A stretch of 27,916 nucleotides of DNA from an uncultured Coriobacteriaceae bacterium (GCA_902783925.1 CACZSV010000023.1:1-27916); one strand, 5' to 3'. Shown: positions 1 through 9,209, counted from the stretch's first letter. Notes: generated by a model not told the origin, from the sequence alone. Numbers and translations are program-made.

Positions 1-2
1 AC

Positions 3-1529
3 CTAGAATTGAAAATAGATAAACGGATTGAACGAACCGGAAACAACAGAAGCGCAACTGGTAAGCAGCAAAACGACAAGCGCAATATCGTAGGCAAACG
101 AAGCGACGCGATATACCGCAGCTCGCTTCTCTGATGCCGGCACCGCATCAAATGTCGCAAGCGCTGGCGTATCAAGACGACGGGGGTTAACGATACCCTC
201 CTCGCTAATCATCACAGGAGGACGGCTCTCGACCCAGGCCAAGAACCGCTCTTTCACAAACGGACATATTGGCGTGGATGCAAGGATGCAAATGGCAAAG
301 ACCGGGATGTATTCCCATGCGGTCAAGGCCCAGAACGTCGAGGAGCCCGTCATTCCAAAGCACCCGATCATCGCCTGCCAGAATTGCAGGAGCGCACTCG
401 GGTCCGTAATCCAGAAAAATGACCAGCCAAACACGAAGATGGCAATCGTGTAGATATGCCCCACAATTGCAGGGGCCTTACCCAGCGCCCTGCCCCAGAC
501 GAATTTCTCGAGGATGAGCAGCGCGCCGTAGTAGACACCCCACCCGATATAGTTCCACGCCGCGCCATGCCACAGGCCCGTGATCGCCCACACGATCGCA
601 ATGTTCAACGCGTTTCGCGCCTTGGAGCAACGACTTCCACCAAGTGGAATGTAGATGTAATCGCGAAAGAAAGTCGAAAGGCTGATGTGCCAACGACGCC
701 AGAACTCTGTTATAGAACGCGCGATATAGGGGTAGTTGAAATTGCGAAGGTACTCGAAGCCCATCATGCGGCCAAGGCCAATCGCCATATCGGAATACCC
801 GGAGAAATCGAAGAAGATCTGGAACGTATATGCGGCAAGGCCCGCCCATGCACCCACTGCGCCAATCTCGGGGCCGCCCATGTCCAACATCTCTGTCGCA
901 AGCAACGCGCAGGTATTAGCAAGCAGCGCCTTCTTGGCAAGACCCACAATGAACAGCCTGAAACCACCGGCGAAGTTCTCGAGCGTCTCCTTTCTGTCGA
1001 CGACCTGATCCTGGATCGTCTGGTAGCGCACGATGGGACCTGCGATAAGCTGGGGGAAACAGGCGACGTACATGCCGAGGTACAGCACATTACGCTGTGG
1101 TTCAACCTCGCGCCGGTAGACATCAATAACATACGAGAGTGCCTGGAGTGTATAGAAGGAGATACCGATGGGAAGCGGAAGTTCCAGGTTGGGAACAAGC
1201 GCGGTACCAAACAGAGCGTTTATGTTCTCTGCAACAAAGCCCTCGTACTTGAAAAACCCAATCACCAGACAGTTGAACACAATAGCGGCGACCAGAAGCG
1301 CTTTTCGTCTTGCGGCAAGATCGGTCTTCCCCAGCATAAGACCAAAAAGCCAGTTGACGATGATAGACGCCACCATGAGCAAAACGTAAACAGGTTCGCC
1401 CCACGCGTAAAACACCAGACTTGCCATAAGAAGCCAGACATTGCGCGCGGCTCGCCAGGGCATGATGAAATACAGTGCCAGAAACACCGGGAGAAACGCG
1501 AATAAGAATACGGAGCTTGAGAAAACCAT
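3..1529 (-). CDS. MBOAT-family O-acyltransferase (AlgI/PatA/DltB-like)
   Basis: A membrane-bound O-acyltransferase of about 508 residues with roughly 11 hydrophobic segments. Members of this family move acyl groups across the membrane onto extracellular polysaccharide, peptidoglycan or teichoic acid. Seen directly: GISFYTLQALSYVIDVYR, SGYSDMAIG, RRWHISLSTFFRDYIYIPLGG with its His near residue 281, and the GLWHGAAWN block with the conserved catalytic His near residue 321. These are AlgI-type hallmarks. The frame is open 12 codons further to a GTG at 1565, but MVFSSSVFLF is the usual family start, so 1529 was chosen; neither start has a strong ribosome binding site. The stop codon is at 3-5, so the gene is complete. 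An SGNH/AlgJ-like partner often follows and would lie outside the window. The acceptor polymer cannot be told from the sequence. Confidence 0.9.
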   Translation of the reverse strand: MVFSSSVFLFAFLPVFLALYFIMPWRAARNVWLLMASLVFYAWGEPVYVLLMVASIIVNWLFGLMLGKTDLAARRKALLVAAIVFNCLVIGFFKYEGFVAENINALFGTALVPNLELPLPIGISFYTLQALSYVIDVYRREVEPQRNVLYLGMYVACFPQLIAGPIVRYQTIQDQVVDRKETLENFAGGFRLFIVGLAKKALLANTCALLATEMLDMGGPEIGAVGAWAGLAAYTFQIFFDFSGYSDMAIGLGRMMGFEYLRNFNYPYIARSITEFWRRWHISLSTFFRDYIYIPLGGSRCSKARNALNIAIVWAITGLWHGAAWNYIGWGVYYGALLILEKFVWGRALGKAPAIVGHIYTIAIFVFGWSFFWITDPSALLQFWQAMIGCFGMTGSSTFWALTAWEYIPVFAICILASTPICPFVKERFLAWVESRPPVMISEEGIVNPRRLDTPALATFDAVPASEKRAAVYRVASFAYDIALVVLLLTSCASVVSGSFNPFIYFQF

Positions 1530-1924
1530 GGCGTTTACAGCTGATGGAGACCCTGTGCAAAACACAGGCGCTCAGAAGAAATATCGGCATGGAAGCACTC
1601 GTTCATGCGCGGGCCATGGTCGTCTCGGATAATGCGCAGAGCATTTTACATCAGATTGCAATCCCGCGGGCAATGTCGTGGCCCTTTGCCGTCCACGGTC
1701 GATTACATGTACCCAGTTTTCTCTAGCTATCCTTCAAGACAATTATTGGCAAAGCGGAAGGACCTGCATGATGAGCAAAATGACACAGAGTACCTTTCCG
1801 ACATCACCAAAGTGCTTTCTCCAATACCATTTTACTGATGTGCGGCACGTCAGATGCGCTCTGGCTCGCAATTCACCAGGCTCAGCGCCTTGCCCAGCAA
1901 CGCACCCACCCAGCATGCGAACGC
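1530..1924. other. 395-bp gap upstream of the MBOAT gene, no convincing gene
   Basis: No ORF here resembles a protein I know. Reading on the minus strand, a possible promoter for the MBOAT gene has TAAAAT (plus-strand 1643-1648) and TTGCCC (1668-1673), but the 19-bp spacer is longer than ideal. No T-tailed hairpin was found after the 195-residue gene. The acyltransferase may therefore be transcribed on its own or by read-through. Confidence 0.35.
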
Positions 1925-2512
1925 CTAGTAGCTCTGCAGACTCGAAAGCCGCATGATTGCTCGGCCGTACTTGTAATCGTAGGGCGGCTCCGCAATCCAG
2001 TCGGGACGAAAATCGCGCGTTGTTACAGAGACGCTCGGCCCACGCCGCACCGTGAGATATTCGTCTGACCATATATCGCGGTCGAATGCCTGCAAGTCAC
2101 CGTATTCGTCTTCGAAAAGCACCGCCTGCACCCACTTGAAATCGATTATGCGACGCGAACCTCTGGCGAGCAGCGCCTCGTCCACGACCACGAGTACGTC
2201 GTTCACGAACTGTTTGCACGAGCTGCATGTTATCTCCTTGCCCGGAGGTGTCCATAACGTGCCAGATGCCTCGTCCACTCGAAGGATTGCAACCTGCTCC
2301 TCGATAAACTCGGGGCCTAGCGCCAGCTCTTCATGTTCGTTTACCAAATCGATTGAAAAATCGTCGAATTCGAGCCGAGCCGTCTTGTAGATATGGTCCG
2401 CCTCGTCGAAGAGACAATAGCCAGAATACGCTTTGAATTCGTGGCCGATGCACGAGCGTAGCAGCGCAAGCGTCATGTCGTCGAATTGCCTGCTTATCTC
2501 AACCAAGCTCAT
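1925..2512 (-). CDS. hypothetical protein, 195 aa, acidic, cytoplasmic
   Basis: I do not recognise this protein. It is 195 residues, rich in Asp and Glu, with many aromatic residues (several Trp and Tyr in the last third). It has no signal peptide or membrane segment. A CSSC pair lies at residues 96-99, which might bind a metal or form a disulfide, but only one such pair exists. The start is supported by GGAG seven bases before the ATG. It follows the second transporter by 110 bp on the same strand, so it could be the last gene of the molybdoenzyme transcript or an independent gene. An imperfect GC-rich hairpin lies in that gap without a T-tract on the minus strand. No function is proposed. 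Confidence 0.7.
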   Translation of the reverse strand: MSLVEISRQFDDMTLALLRSCIGHEFKAYSGYCLFDEADHIYKTARLEFDDFSIDLVNEHEELALGPEFIEEQVAILRVDEASGTLWTPPGKEITCSSCKQFVNDVLVVVDEALLARGSRRIIDFKWVQAVLFEDEYGDLQAFDRDIWSDEYLTVRRGPSVSVTTRDFRPDWIAEPPYDYKYGRAIMRLSSLQSY

Positions 2513-2622
2513 TAATCACTCCGCAAAAATCCGTGTAAGCTCTCCCAATCATAATGCATGAGGAGGCCCCGCGTGGCTCACACCGCGCAGAGCATCCTCA
2601 AAAACAAATGTTCGCGAAATAG

Positions 2623-4041
2623 CTAGGCGATGCCGCAAATGCTTGCAGCTGCAGGCATAAATGCTGCGACAAGGATTACCTCGATGATGGTCATGATTAT
2701 GCCGACCTTGACCATATCCGACATCTTGTAATAGCCGGTGTTGTACGTCTGCACCGGCACAAGGTCTATGGGCAGCGCATAGGCAAACGATGCCTGCCAA
2801 GCCACAAGCAGCACCATGACGCCCATGGGAATACCCATTTGCTGGGCGATAATGCCAAATGGATAGGCAAAGACCGCAGCGCAAGCGGTACCCACAGGCA
2901 CCACATTGTGGAAGATTCCGCCAAATGCCGCGAGCGCAAGCATAACGAGAATCCACGCACCGTCACCCGAGGGCATAACAGCTACCAGCCCGTTGATCAT
3001 CCAATCGCCTGCACCGGTCTCGACAATGAAATGCGCAACCGAAAGTATGCACATAATCATAATGATGAGACCCCAGTTAATACGCGCCACGATCGTTTTG
3101 ACATCGAGCGTTGAACCACCGGGAATTGAAAGCAGCACAACAGCAACGATGCCGACCATAGCAGTGTTAAGAACGCTGATCCATGAGCCCAGAAACCAGC
3201 AGACGAGCGCGGCAACGATGATGACGCAAGTGCGCTTCTCCTCTGCCGTGAGCGGTGGCAGACCCGCAACCTCCGCAGCCGTCTGGTCCACTGCCTCTTG
3301 CGTGATAGCCTCGGGCCTGAAGAAGAGCACAAGAAGACCCCATCCGACAACGAGCAATATGATGGCAAATGGAATGCCCACCATCATCCACTGAGCAAAT
3401 GTGATGGTGTAACCGAACATCTGCTGAAAGAGACTTGCCGCGAGCACGTTGCACCCGTTGCCCGTCATCACGGCAGCACCACCGGCAAACGAAGCATACG
3501 GGATGCCAATCATGAGCGCCTTGCCCAAATGCGATTTACCTTTTTCGGCATGGTTGAGCTCGAGCAGGCGCTTGCCAACGGCAACAAAGGTGCCGCAAGC
3601 CGCAACATCACTCATGACGAGCGAGAGCACGGCCACTGCCGCCATGAAGCCGAAGAGCATCTTCTTGGTATGCGCACCAGACCAGCGCAGCACAAAACCC
3701 ACTATACGCGTTGGGATTGTTGTCGCGTCGAGCACGACGGTGAAGGTAAAGCAGGCAAGCAAGAAAAAGACGACGTTGCCTGCTGTGTTTTTATACGCGT
3801 CCTCGAAACCGCACACACCCACAAGCGGCATGGCGATGAGCATGAGCAGCGCTGTCGAGAAAAGCGGTATCGCCTCGGAAATCCAGAGCACAATACCGGC
3901 AGCGAGGATGGTCACAACCATTTTACCCTCGTAGGAAAGCCCTTCCGGGGTTGGCATCAATATGCCTGCAGCAATAATGGCAGCCGCGACAAGCAAAAAT
4001 ACAATTCGCTTAGTCGTATTTGAACGAAATACCTGTGCCAT
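2623..4041 (-). CDS. DASS-family (SLC13-like) anion transporter, second copy
   Basis: A membrane protein of 472 residues with about 11 hydrophobic segments, in the divalent anion:sodium symporter family (CitT/INDY type). Known members move di- and tricarboxylates or sulfate, either with sodium or by exchange. Family landmarks are visible but altered. The first SNT-type site reads SDVA (144-147), the first re-entrant loop reads TGNGCN (193-198), the second SNT-type site reads HNVVPVG (378-384), and the partner loop reads PIDLV (424-428). The start has GAGGA upstream. It begins 70 bp after the first transporter, to which it is clearly paralogous, with the same spacing of motifs. The two may import substrate and export product, or serve two compounds. 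The substrate is unknown; the position next to the molybdoenzyme suggests a carboxylated or otherwise anionic compound. Confidence 0.88.
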   Translation of the reverse strand: MAQVFRSNTTKRIVFLLVAAAIIAAGILMPTPEGLSYEGKMVVTILAAGIVLWISEAIPLFSTALLMLIAMPLVGVCGFEDAYKNTAGNVVFFLLACFTFTVVLDATTIPTRIVGFVLRWSGAHTKKMLFGFMAAVAVLSLVMSDVAACGTFVAVGKRLLELNHAEKGKSHLGKALMIGIPYASFAGGAAVMTGNGCNVLAASLFQQMFGYTITFAQWMMVGIPFAIILLVVGWGLLVLFFRPEAITQEAVDQTAAEVAGLPPLTAEEKRTCVIIVAALVCWFLGSWISVLNTAMVGIVAVVLLSIPGGSTLDVKTIVARINWGLIIMIMCILSVAHFIVETGAGDWMINGLVAVMPSGDGAWILVMLALAAFGGIFHNVVPVGTACAAVFAYPFGIIAQQMGIPMGVMVLLVAWQASFAYALPIDLVPVQTYNTGYYKMSDMVKVGIIMTIIEVILVAAFMPAAASICGIA

Positions 4042-4111
4042 ACGAGTTCCTCACTCAAAACGAACGCGGCGAAAACGCGCAAGGGTCTTCGCCGCAAAGA
4101 ATTATCGTCTG

Positions 4112-5536
4112 TTATACGAGCCCGAGCAATGGGCACATGATCGGAAGGAAAATGCAGAACAAAATGAGGCCTGCAACCGTCACAGGCACGCCGCCTTTGG
4201 CCATCTCGCCAAATTTGTAGTAATCGTATCCGTACGTTACAAGCAGCACGGAATCGAGCGGAATGATGAAGGCAAGCGCACTCCAAACTGCGACGACAAA
4301 CGCCATGATCGCAATCTCTCCCGTACCGCCAACCGCCGCGGCAAGACCGCAAAACGGAATACAAACGAGCGCGGCGAGCGCGGGACCGGCAGGAATCACG
4401 TTATGCAGTATTGCCAGGAAGATAGAGGCAATGATGAACAGCGCGATAAACGGCAGGGCTTGCATGGAGCCAAGTGCCACGTTGACGATCCAGTCGGATG
4501 CGCCATTGGTAGAAAGAGCAGCGACAAGGGCATTCACGGCCATCATCAAAAGCAGAATCTCCCACGGGCTGTTCTTGCGGTAATCCCTGATGGTCATCAT
4601 GCTCAAGCCAGGCAGGAACATGCAGAACAGCGCGATGAGCACAACGGCTGTCGTGTTGAGAATTGTGAACCAGGAGCTCAGTATCCACAGAATGATCGTG
4701 ATTACAATAACGGCGATATTAAAGATCTCTTTGAGCTCCATCTTGGGCATGGCCTCAACCTTTGCAAGCGTGGCGTCGACGGCCTCTTGCGAAATCGGCT
4801 CGGGCTTGTAGACCTTGATGAGAATGAACCACGTAGTGAACAAGCCAAGAATGGAGGGGATGGCTGTTACGCCAAACCATTGCAGGAACGTGATGGTGAT
4901 TCCGTAGTTGTCCTCGACCAGGCCGAGCACGAGCACGTTGATAGGCGTACCAGACGGAAGCAAGCAGCCGCCCCACATGACCGCAAACGGAATGGCCAGC
5001 GACATGCAACGGCCCAGATTCGATTCGCCGGGCTTGCAGTTGCATTCACGTAGCAACGGCTCGGCCAGACCCATGAGAACGGCGGTCAGAGCGATGTTTG
5101 ACATGCATACCGAGATGATGCAACCGATAATCATGAAACCGAGCACGACCATATTGGAATTACCCTTGGTCTTCTTCATGATGAAAGCCACAAGGCGTTC
5201 CGGGAACGTCGCGTTCATCATAAACGTGGTGAACGCGAAGATGCCGATGAACATGACCATGGATCCGTTGATCATGGCCTTCCAGGTATCATTGAACGGC
5301 AATACCCCCAGCATTGGGAGCAAACCGACAAACCCGAGCGCCGTTGCAGTCAGCGGCAGCGCTTCAACAATCCACAAAACAATGGCCGAGACGAGCAAGA
5401 GAATCGCCATCTTGCCCTCGTGACTCAGGCCTGGCCAATCCGGCGTCATTATGCCGGCAATAATGATAAGCGCGACAACGGCGATCCAGACCCATTTAAA
5501 GACAACCTTCTTGTTGCCAGCGGCAGCTTCTGCCAT
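4112..5536 (-). CDS. DASS-family (SLC13-like) anion transporter, first copy
   Basis: A 474-residue inner membrane transporter of the DASS/CitT family. Visible motifs are SNIA (146-149), GTPIN (196-200), HNVIPAG (378-384, where SNT is usual) and PLDSV (426-430). The frame is open to 5563, but AGGAGGAG just before the ATG at 5536 fixes the start. It lies 123 bp downstream of the iron-sulfur subunit gene, separated by two stable hairpins, and 70 bp before a second paralogue. Transport of the molybdoenzyme substrate or product is inferred from gene order only. Family membership is firm; the ion coupling and substrate are not readable, because the second-half binding motif differs from the characterised succinate and citrate carriers. 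Confidence 0.9.
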   Translation of the reverse strand: MAEAAAGNKKVVFKWVWIAVVALIIIAGIMTPDWPGLSHEGKMAILLLVSAIVLWIVEALPLTATALGFVGLLPMLGVLPFNDTWKAMINGSMVMFIGIFAFTTFMMNATFPERLVAFIMKKTKGNSNMVVLGFMIIGCIISVCMSNIALTAVLMGLAEPLLRECNCKPGESNLGRCMSLAIPFAVMWGGCLLPSGTPINVLVLGLVEDNYGITITFLQWFGVTAIPSILGLFTTWFILIKVYKPEPISQEAVDATLAKVEAMPKMELKEIFNIAVIVITIILWILSSWFTILNTTAVVLIALFCMFLPGLSMMTIRDYRKNSPWEILLLMMAVNALVAALSTNGASDWIVNVALGSMQALPFIALFIIASIFLAILHNVIPAGPALAALVCIPFCGLAAAVGGTGEIAIMAFVVAVWSALAFIIPLDSVLLVTYGYDYYKFGEMAKGGVPVTVAGLILFCIFLPIMCPLLGLV

Positions 5537-5589
5537 GTTCTCCTCCTTCACAAATAGAAGCATCGTTCAGTATCGTGATGTTTCTAAGC

Positions 5590-5650
5590 GGCGGATGTAT
5601 CCGCCAAAGCCTCCGTGGAGAGACGCACGGTAAAGGTGCGTCCCTCCACG
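5590..5650 (-). promoter_or_regulatory. two tandem hairpins between the Fe-S subunit and transporter genes
   Basis: Ten bases after the Fe-S subunit stop is a 15-bp stem with one mismatch (arms 5614-5628 and 5636-5650, loop of 7). It is followed by a perfect 7-bp stem (5590-5596 and 5599-5605, loop of 2). On the minus strand neither is followed by a T-tract, so full termination is unlikely. On the plus strand the large stem is followed by ACTTTTTCC, so it could stop antisense transcription. A role as a partial terminator or mRNA-stabilising segment, lowering transporter expression relative to the enzyme, is inference. Confidence 0.6.
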
Positions 5651-5659
5651 ACTTTTTCC

Positions 5660-6463
5660 TTACGCGGCCGTTGCGAAAATATCGCCCAGTACAACGTCCT
5701 CTTGCGTCGTATCCGCTGCAAGCGTCACGTCTTTATAGCCGTCAGCGCTAATCGTGACCTCGTATTCCGCATCTTCCAGCTCCTTGAAGCGGAATTCGCC
5801 AAATTCGTCGGTCGCAAGCGTTGCGACTTCCGCTCCGTTAGCATCGATCAGCCTTGCGGTTGCGCCGATGATGACCTCGTTCTTCTCGCGGTCCACGAGG
5901 CAGCCATAGATCCACTTCTTGGGGATATTGACGACAAAGAAGTGCGAGCCCTTACCCTCCTGTCCGGGAAGGTTGGTGGCGTTTTCGGGAAGCTCGTCGT
6001 CTTCTACGACGCGCAGCGCCTGGGTCGGACAGATTTCCACGCAGCGCGGGACTTCCCAGCCGTTATCGAGCAGATGCGCACAACCGGTGCACTTCTGTGG
6101 AAGCTCGAGCTCCTCGTTCCAGAAGAGCAGGTCTTCGTTACAGTGCTCCATAATGTCCTTGCGGCCGCGGGCCTTTTCGGAATCGATGATGATGAGGCCG
6201 TCATCGCGGCGATACACGCAGTCGGGAGCATACTCGAGCAGGCTGCAGTTATCGCAATGCCCGCACATATGCAACGTGTACTGGACCTTGACCTCGGGAC
6301 ACTTGCCGCGATCATGTTGCTCCATCTTGCACCAGAACTGGCCGGTCATCGGCTGCGGAGCAGCAATGGGGCTCCAGTCGTTGCCGCAATGCTCGTCTTT
6401 GCAGGCAAACTGGCAGCTATAGCAACCGTTACAAAGGCTCGCGTCAAACAGAATGTTCTTCAT
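5660..6463 (-). CDS. iron-sulfur subunit of a pyrogallol-transhydroxylase-like molybdoenzyme
   Basis: A 267-residue electron-transfer subunit. CxxCxxCxxxC lies at residues 11-21, CxxCxxC at 67-73 with C82, and then C108, C125, C128, C141 and C145, enough for three [4Fe-4S] clusters. Residues 185-262 form a small beta-rich domain of carboxypeptidase-regulatory or Cna-B type (FGEFRF, YEVTISADGYKDV). This architecture, and the stretches EKARGRKD and QKCTGCAHLLD, match the beta subunit of Pelobacter acidigallici pyrogallol-phloroglucinol transhydroxylase as I recall it. The frame extends to 6502, but the ATG at 6463 precedes the typical MKNILFD start. Its ribosome binding site (6474-6479) lies inside the end of the alpha gene, and only 5 bases separate the genes, so translation is probably coupled. 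No export signal is present. Confidence 0.9.
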   Translation of the reverse strand: MKNILFDASLCNGCYSCQFACKDEHCGNDWSPIAAPQPMTGQFWCKMEQHDRGKCPEVKVQYTLHMCGHCDNCSLLEYAPDCVYRRDDGLIIIDSEKARGRKDIMEHCNEDLLFWNEELELPQKCTGCAHLLDNGWEVPRCVEICPTQALRVVEDDELPENATNLPGQEGKGSHFFVVNIPKKWIYGCLVDREKNEVIIGATARLIDANGAEVATLATDEFGEFRFKELEDAEYEVTISADGYKDVTLAADTTQEDVVLGDIFATAA

Positions 6464-6468
6464 CTCTC

Positions 6469-9078
6469 TTATGCCTCCTCGACGACATAGTCCATCCAGC
6501 ACAGGCCAGTCTCGGGCGTGTAGTGCTCCATGGCGAATTTTTCGGGATACTTGGCTTTGAGTCCCTCAAGATCGCTCTTGCGAACGCCAACGAGGAAGCC
6601 GCCGGTCACTTCGCCCGCCGCATTCGTCGAAGACGTAGCTGCAGGGCAAATCAGATTGTTCGCGCCACCACGATCAATGCCGCCGATGCCGGGCACAATC
6701 GTATCGAGGTGCGCACCGTGGTCTTGGTATACAGCACCGGGCATAATACGCTCGGTGACATACGCGCCGCCCATAACTGTGCCGCGCTCGTTGAAGAGGT
6801 CGACCACATCGCCGTTCTCGATGCCGAGTTTTTCGGCATCAACCGGGTTGATCCACACGGGCTCATACGCATAGCCATCTGGACCGATGACCTTGCAAGT
6901 CTCGATCTCGCGTGTCCAGGGGCAGTCATCATAGTTTGCATGTACACGCCAACGCGGATGGTTGCTCACGAGCAAGAAGGGATACTTCTTTGCACGCTCG
7001 CCACCGATGCGCTCGTCGGGATGCGCGGGGCCATTCTCGATCCAGTGCGCAACAGGACCGCGTTCCTTGTCTCCAGGGAACCCTTCTGCAAGCGCCGAGG
7101 AATAGTACTCGATCTTGCCCGTTGGGGTCTCCATCGGGTTGTTGACGGGATCCTCGTAGAACTCGATCATGCCGGCAGGCTCGTCTTCCCAGCCATAGCG
7201 GGTCATCATAACCTGATAGCCCTGCTTCTTGAGAAGGTCGAGGTCCTTCCAAGCTTCGGGGATATCGCACTTGTCGTAGCCCTCTTCGCGCCATTCCTCG
7301 ATGGACTTAAAGCGGCTGTAGTGCTTGACGCAGTGACGATACTTGCCACCGTACGGCTCGAGCTTCTTGGCGACTTCGAGCACGGCTTCGTAGTCAGAAA
7401 GCGACTCGCCAACGCGATCGCATGCGGCATCTTCCCAAATGATGGAGTTGAACTGGCCGGAATAGGTATCAACGCCAAAGTCGTCGAGCTCGAGTGTAGT
7501 CGAGATGGGAAGGATGATGTCTGCATAGCAGCATTCGTTTTCCATCCAGGGATGCTCGACCAAGAAGAACTCGACGTTGTCCTTGCGAAGAGCATCTTCG
7601 TAAGCATTGCCGCAGTTCCAGCAGGTGCACCAGCACGGGGAGTCAGACCAGATCATCTTGACGCCTGCATCACCCGGCTGGGGGAACTCAAACTTCTCGA
7701 ACTGGTCGGTACGATGGTGACGGCTCGTAGTGTGGCCATACCAGGAGATATGCTCGCCAGCAACCGCCGCGGGCACGAGCGTCTTGGGGATGAAGCTGCG
7801 AGGCAGCTCACCGAGCACGGCTCCATGGTAGCAGCCGCGGACCTCGGGCAGGAAGTATCCCGGAGGAAGCGGGTTAAACGAATCCATGCCGATAAGCGCC
7901 CACTCGATGAACTTGACCTGATTCACACCAGGACGGCCAACGCCCTGCATGCCGAGCAGATAGACCTCAAGGCGGGCAGGCTCATGGCTGTAGCACGAGC
8001 GGATAAAGGAGCCACCGTTGCAGTGACCGATGGAGACAACGTGACTTGCCCAGTAACGCGCGAGCGCCTTGATACGGTACGCGGGAACATGGCATTTCGT
8101 CTCCGCCCACTCGGGAGTTTTGGGCTCGCCGTCTTCCTTACCGAGCACGTAGTACTCGAACCAGTCGAAGCCATCGGCGTGCGTTGCCAGGTATTCCTTG
8201 TCGTAGGTGCCTTCGGTAATCCACACGTACGCAATGGCAAGCTGCAGGGCGGCATCGGTGTTGGGAAGCACGGGAATCCACATATCGGAATGGACGGCAT
8301 TCGCGTAGTTGCAATCGGGGGCGATGTGAATCTGCTTGACGCCGATTTCCGTAAACCAGAAACACAGGCGGCTTGCCTGCTGCCCAGACCAGCCCCACGG
8401 TGTAGTCTCCGGATCGCAGCCCCAGAACAGCAGGGCGTCGGAATGCTCGGAGATATCCTTGAAGAGGTTGTGCTGGTGGGTGTTCTGACCCAGAGGCTCG
8501 TTGCCCCAGGCGTGCTTTGCGCCCCAGTACCAACCTTCCCACGAATCTGGCTGACGAGCCTGCATGGTCAGACCGCCAGTCATATCGAGGAGGTTGCACA
8601 TGGAACCATGCGGGCCATGCACGCTGCCGGTTTCGCCATGACCATCGCCTTGGGCAAAGATCGAATTGCGGCCATAGGTCTTGTCGATGCGGTTGATCTC
8701 GGCAGCGATGATATCGGTCGCCTCATCCCAGCTAATGCGCTTGTACTTGGACTTGCCGCGGTTCTCGGGATGGCGCTCACCATTTGGATCCCAGTCGACG
8801 CGCTGCAGCGGATACGGGATGCGATTGGGCGAATACGTCCTCGTCTTATACATGAACGAGAACGGGGAATTCAATGTCTGCATACGGGGCTCGAAGGTGT
8901 GCCCCTTAGCATTGATATACCAGTAGTTCAGGTCTTCTTTGGTGTAGTACTCATCGAAATGAGCCGGGCGCATGCGCACGACCTTGCCATTCAGCGCGTC
9001 GACCGTCGTGAGATTAGCACCGTTGCCAAACGAGCACAGAGACATATTCTTATGCGTCGTTTTATCAGCTATCTGCAT
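6469..9078 (-). CDS. molybdopterin oxidoreductase, pyrogallol transhydroxylase alpha-like subunit
   Basis: A catalytic subunit of 869 residues in the DMSO reductase superfamily. It follows the pyrogallol-phloroglucinol transhydroxylase alpha chain along its whole length: RIPYPLQR, DPNGERHPENRG, RISWDEATDIIAAEINRI, PDSWEGW, DGEPKTPEWAE, and RGGANNLICP near the end. In PDSWEGW, Ser179 aligns with the molybdenum-ligand Ser175 and Asp178 with the catalytic Asp174 of the Pelobacter enzyme; His147 may match its His144. As in that enzyme, the N-terminus has no CxxCxxxC cluster motif. No Tat signal is present, so it is probably cytoplasmic. Characterised relatives act on polyphenols: hydroxyl transfer on pyrogallol, or removal of a catechol hydroxyl by gut Eggerthella and Gordonibacter enzymes. 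The exact substrate here is unknown. It forms an operon with the Fe-S subunit. Confidence 0.9.
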   Translation of the reverse strand: MQIADKTTHKNMSLCSFGNGANLTTVDALNGKVVRMRPAHFDEYYTKEDLNYWYINAKGHTFEPRMQTLNSPFSFMYKTRTYSPNRIPYPLQRVDWDPNGERHPENRGKSKYKRISWDEATDIIAAEINRIDKTYGRNSIFAQGDGHGETGSVHGPHGSMCNLLDMTGGLTMQARQPDSWEGWYWGAKHAWGNEPLGQNTHQHNLFKDISEHSDALLFWGCDPETTPWGWSGQQASRLCFWFTEIGVKQIHIAPDCNYANAVHSDMWIPVLPNTDAALQLAIAYVWITEGTYDKEYLATHADGFDWFEYYVLGKEDGEPKTPEWAETKCHVPAYRIKALARYWASHVVSIGHCNGGSFIRSCYSHEPARLEVYLLGMQGVGRPGVNQVKFIEWALIGMDSFNPLPPGYFLPEVRGCYHGAVLGELPRSFIPKTLVPAAVAGEHISWYGHTTSRHHRTDQFEKFEFPQPGDAGVKMIWSDSPCWCTCWNCGNAYEDALRKDNVEFFLVEHPWMENECCYADIILPISTTLELDDFGVDTYSGQFNSIIWEDAACDRVGESLSDYEAVLEVAKKLEPYGGKYRHCVKHYSRFKSIEEWREEGYDKCDIPEAWKDLDLLKKQGYQVMMTRYGWEDEPAGMIEFYEDPVNNPMETPTGKIEYYSSALAEGFPGDKERGPVAHWIENGPAHPDERIGGERAKKYPFLLVSNHPRWRVHANYDDCPWTREIETCKVIGPDGYAYEPVWINPVDAEKLGIENGDVVDLFNERGTVMGGAYVTERIMPGAVYQDHGAHLDTIVPGIGGIDRGGANNLICPAATSSTNAAGEVTGGFLVGVRKSDLEGLKAKYPEKFAMEHYTPETGLCWMDYVVEEA

Positions 9079-9087
9079 CTTCCTCCT
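9079..9087 (-). promoter_or_regulatory. ribosome binding site fixing the molybdoenzyme start
   Basis: AGGAGGA (9081-9087 on the minus strand) lies two bases before the ATG at 9078. The alternative upstream ATG at 9111 would add 11 residues containing RESRRK and has no such site, so the shorter protein is preferred. Confidence 0.8.
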
Positions 9088-9209
9088 ACTTTCTCTCAGC
9101 GAAACTTGCATTCAGATCTGTGCCCGAAAACCCGATGATGTGCTCGCCTCCTCGACTCTGGGTCACGATTAAGCGCACAGCGTTAACTCCGTAGTCCAAA
9201 GTCTATGAG

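Noticed and set aside
456..1505. Plus-strand open frame opposite the acyltransferase
   Set aside because: Low-complexity charged translation with no known domain; the minus frame has AlgI motifs.
9079..9111. Twin-arginine-like RESRRK at the extended molybdoenzyme N-terminus
   Set aside because: No hydrophobic segment follows, and the strong ribosome binding site points to the later ATG, so the extension is probably not translated.
6523..9138. Long plus-strand open frame opposite the molybdoenzyme gene
   Set aside because: It is an antisense shadow of a clearly conserved protein, with no family resemblance and no ribosome binding site.
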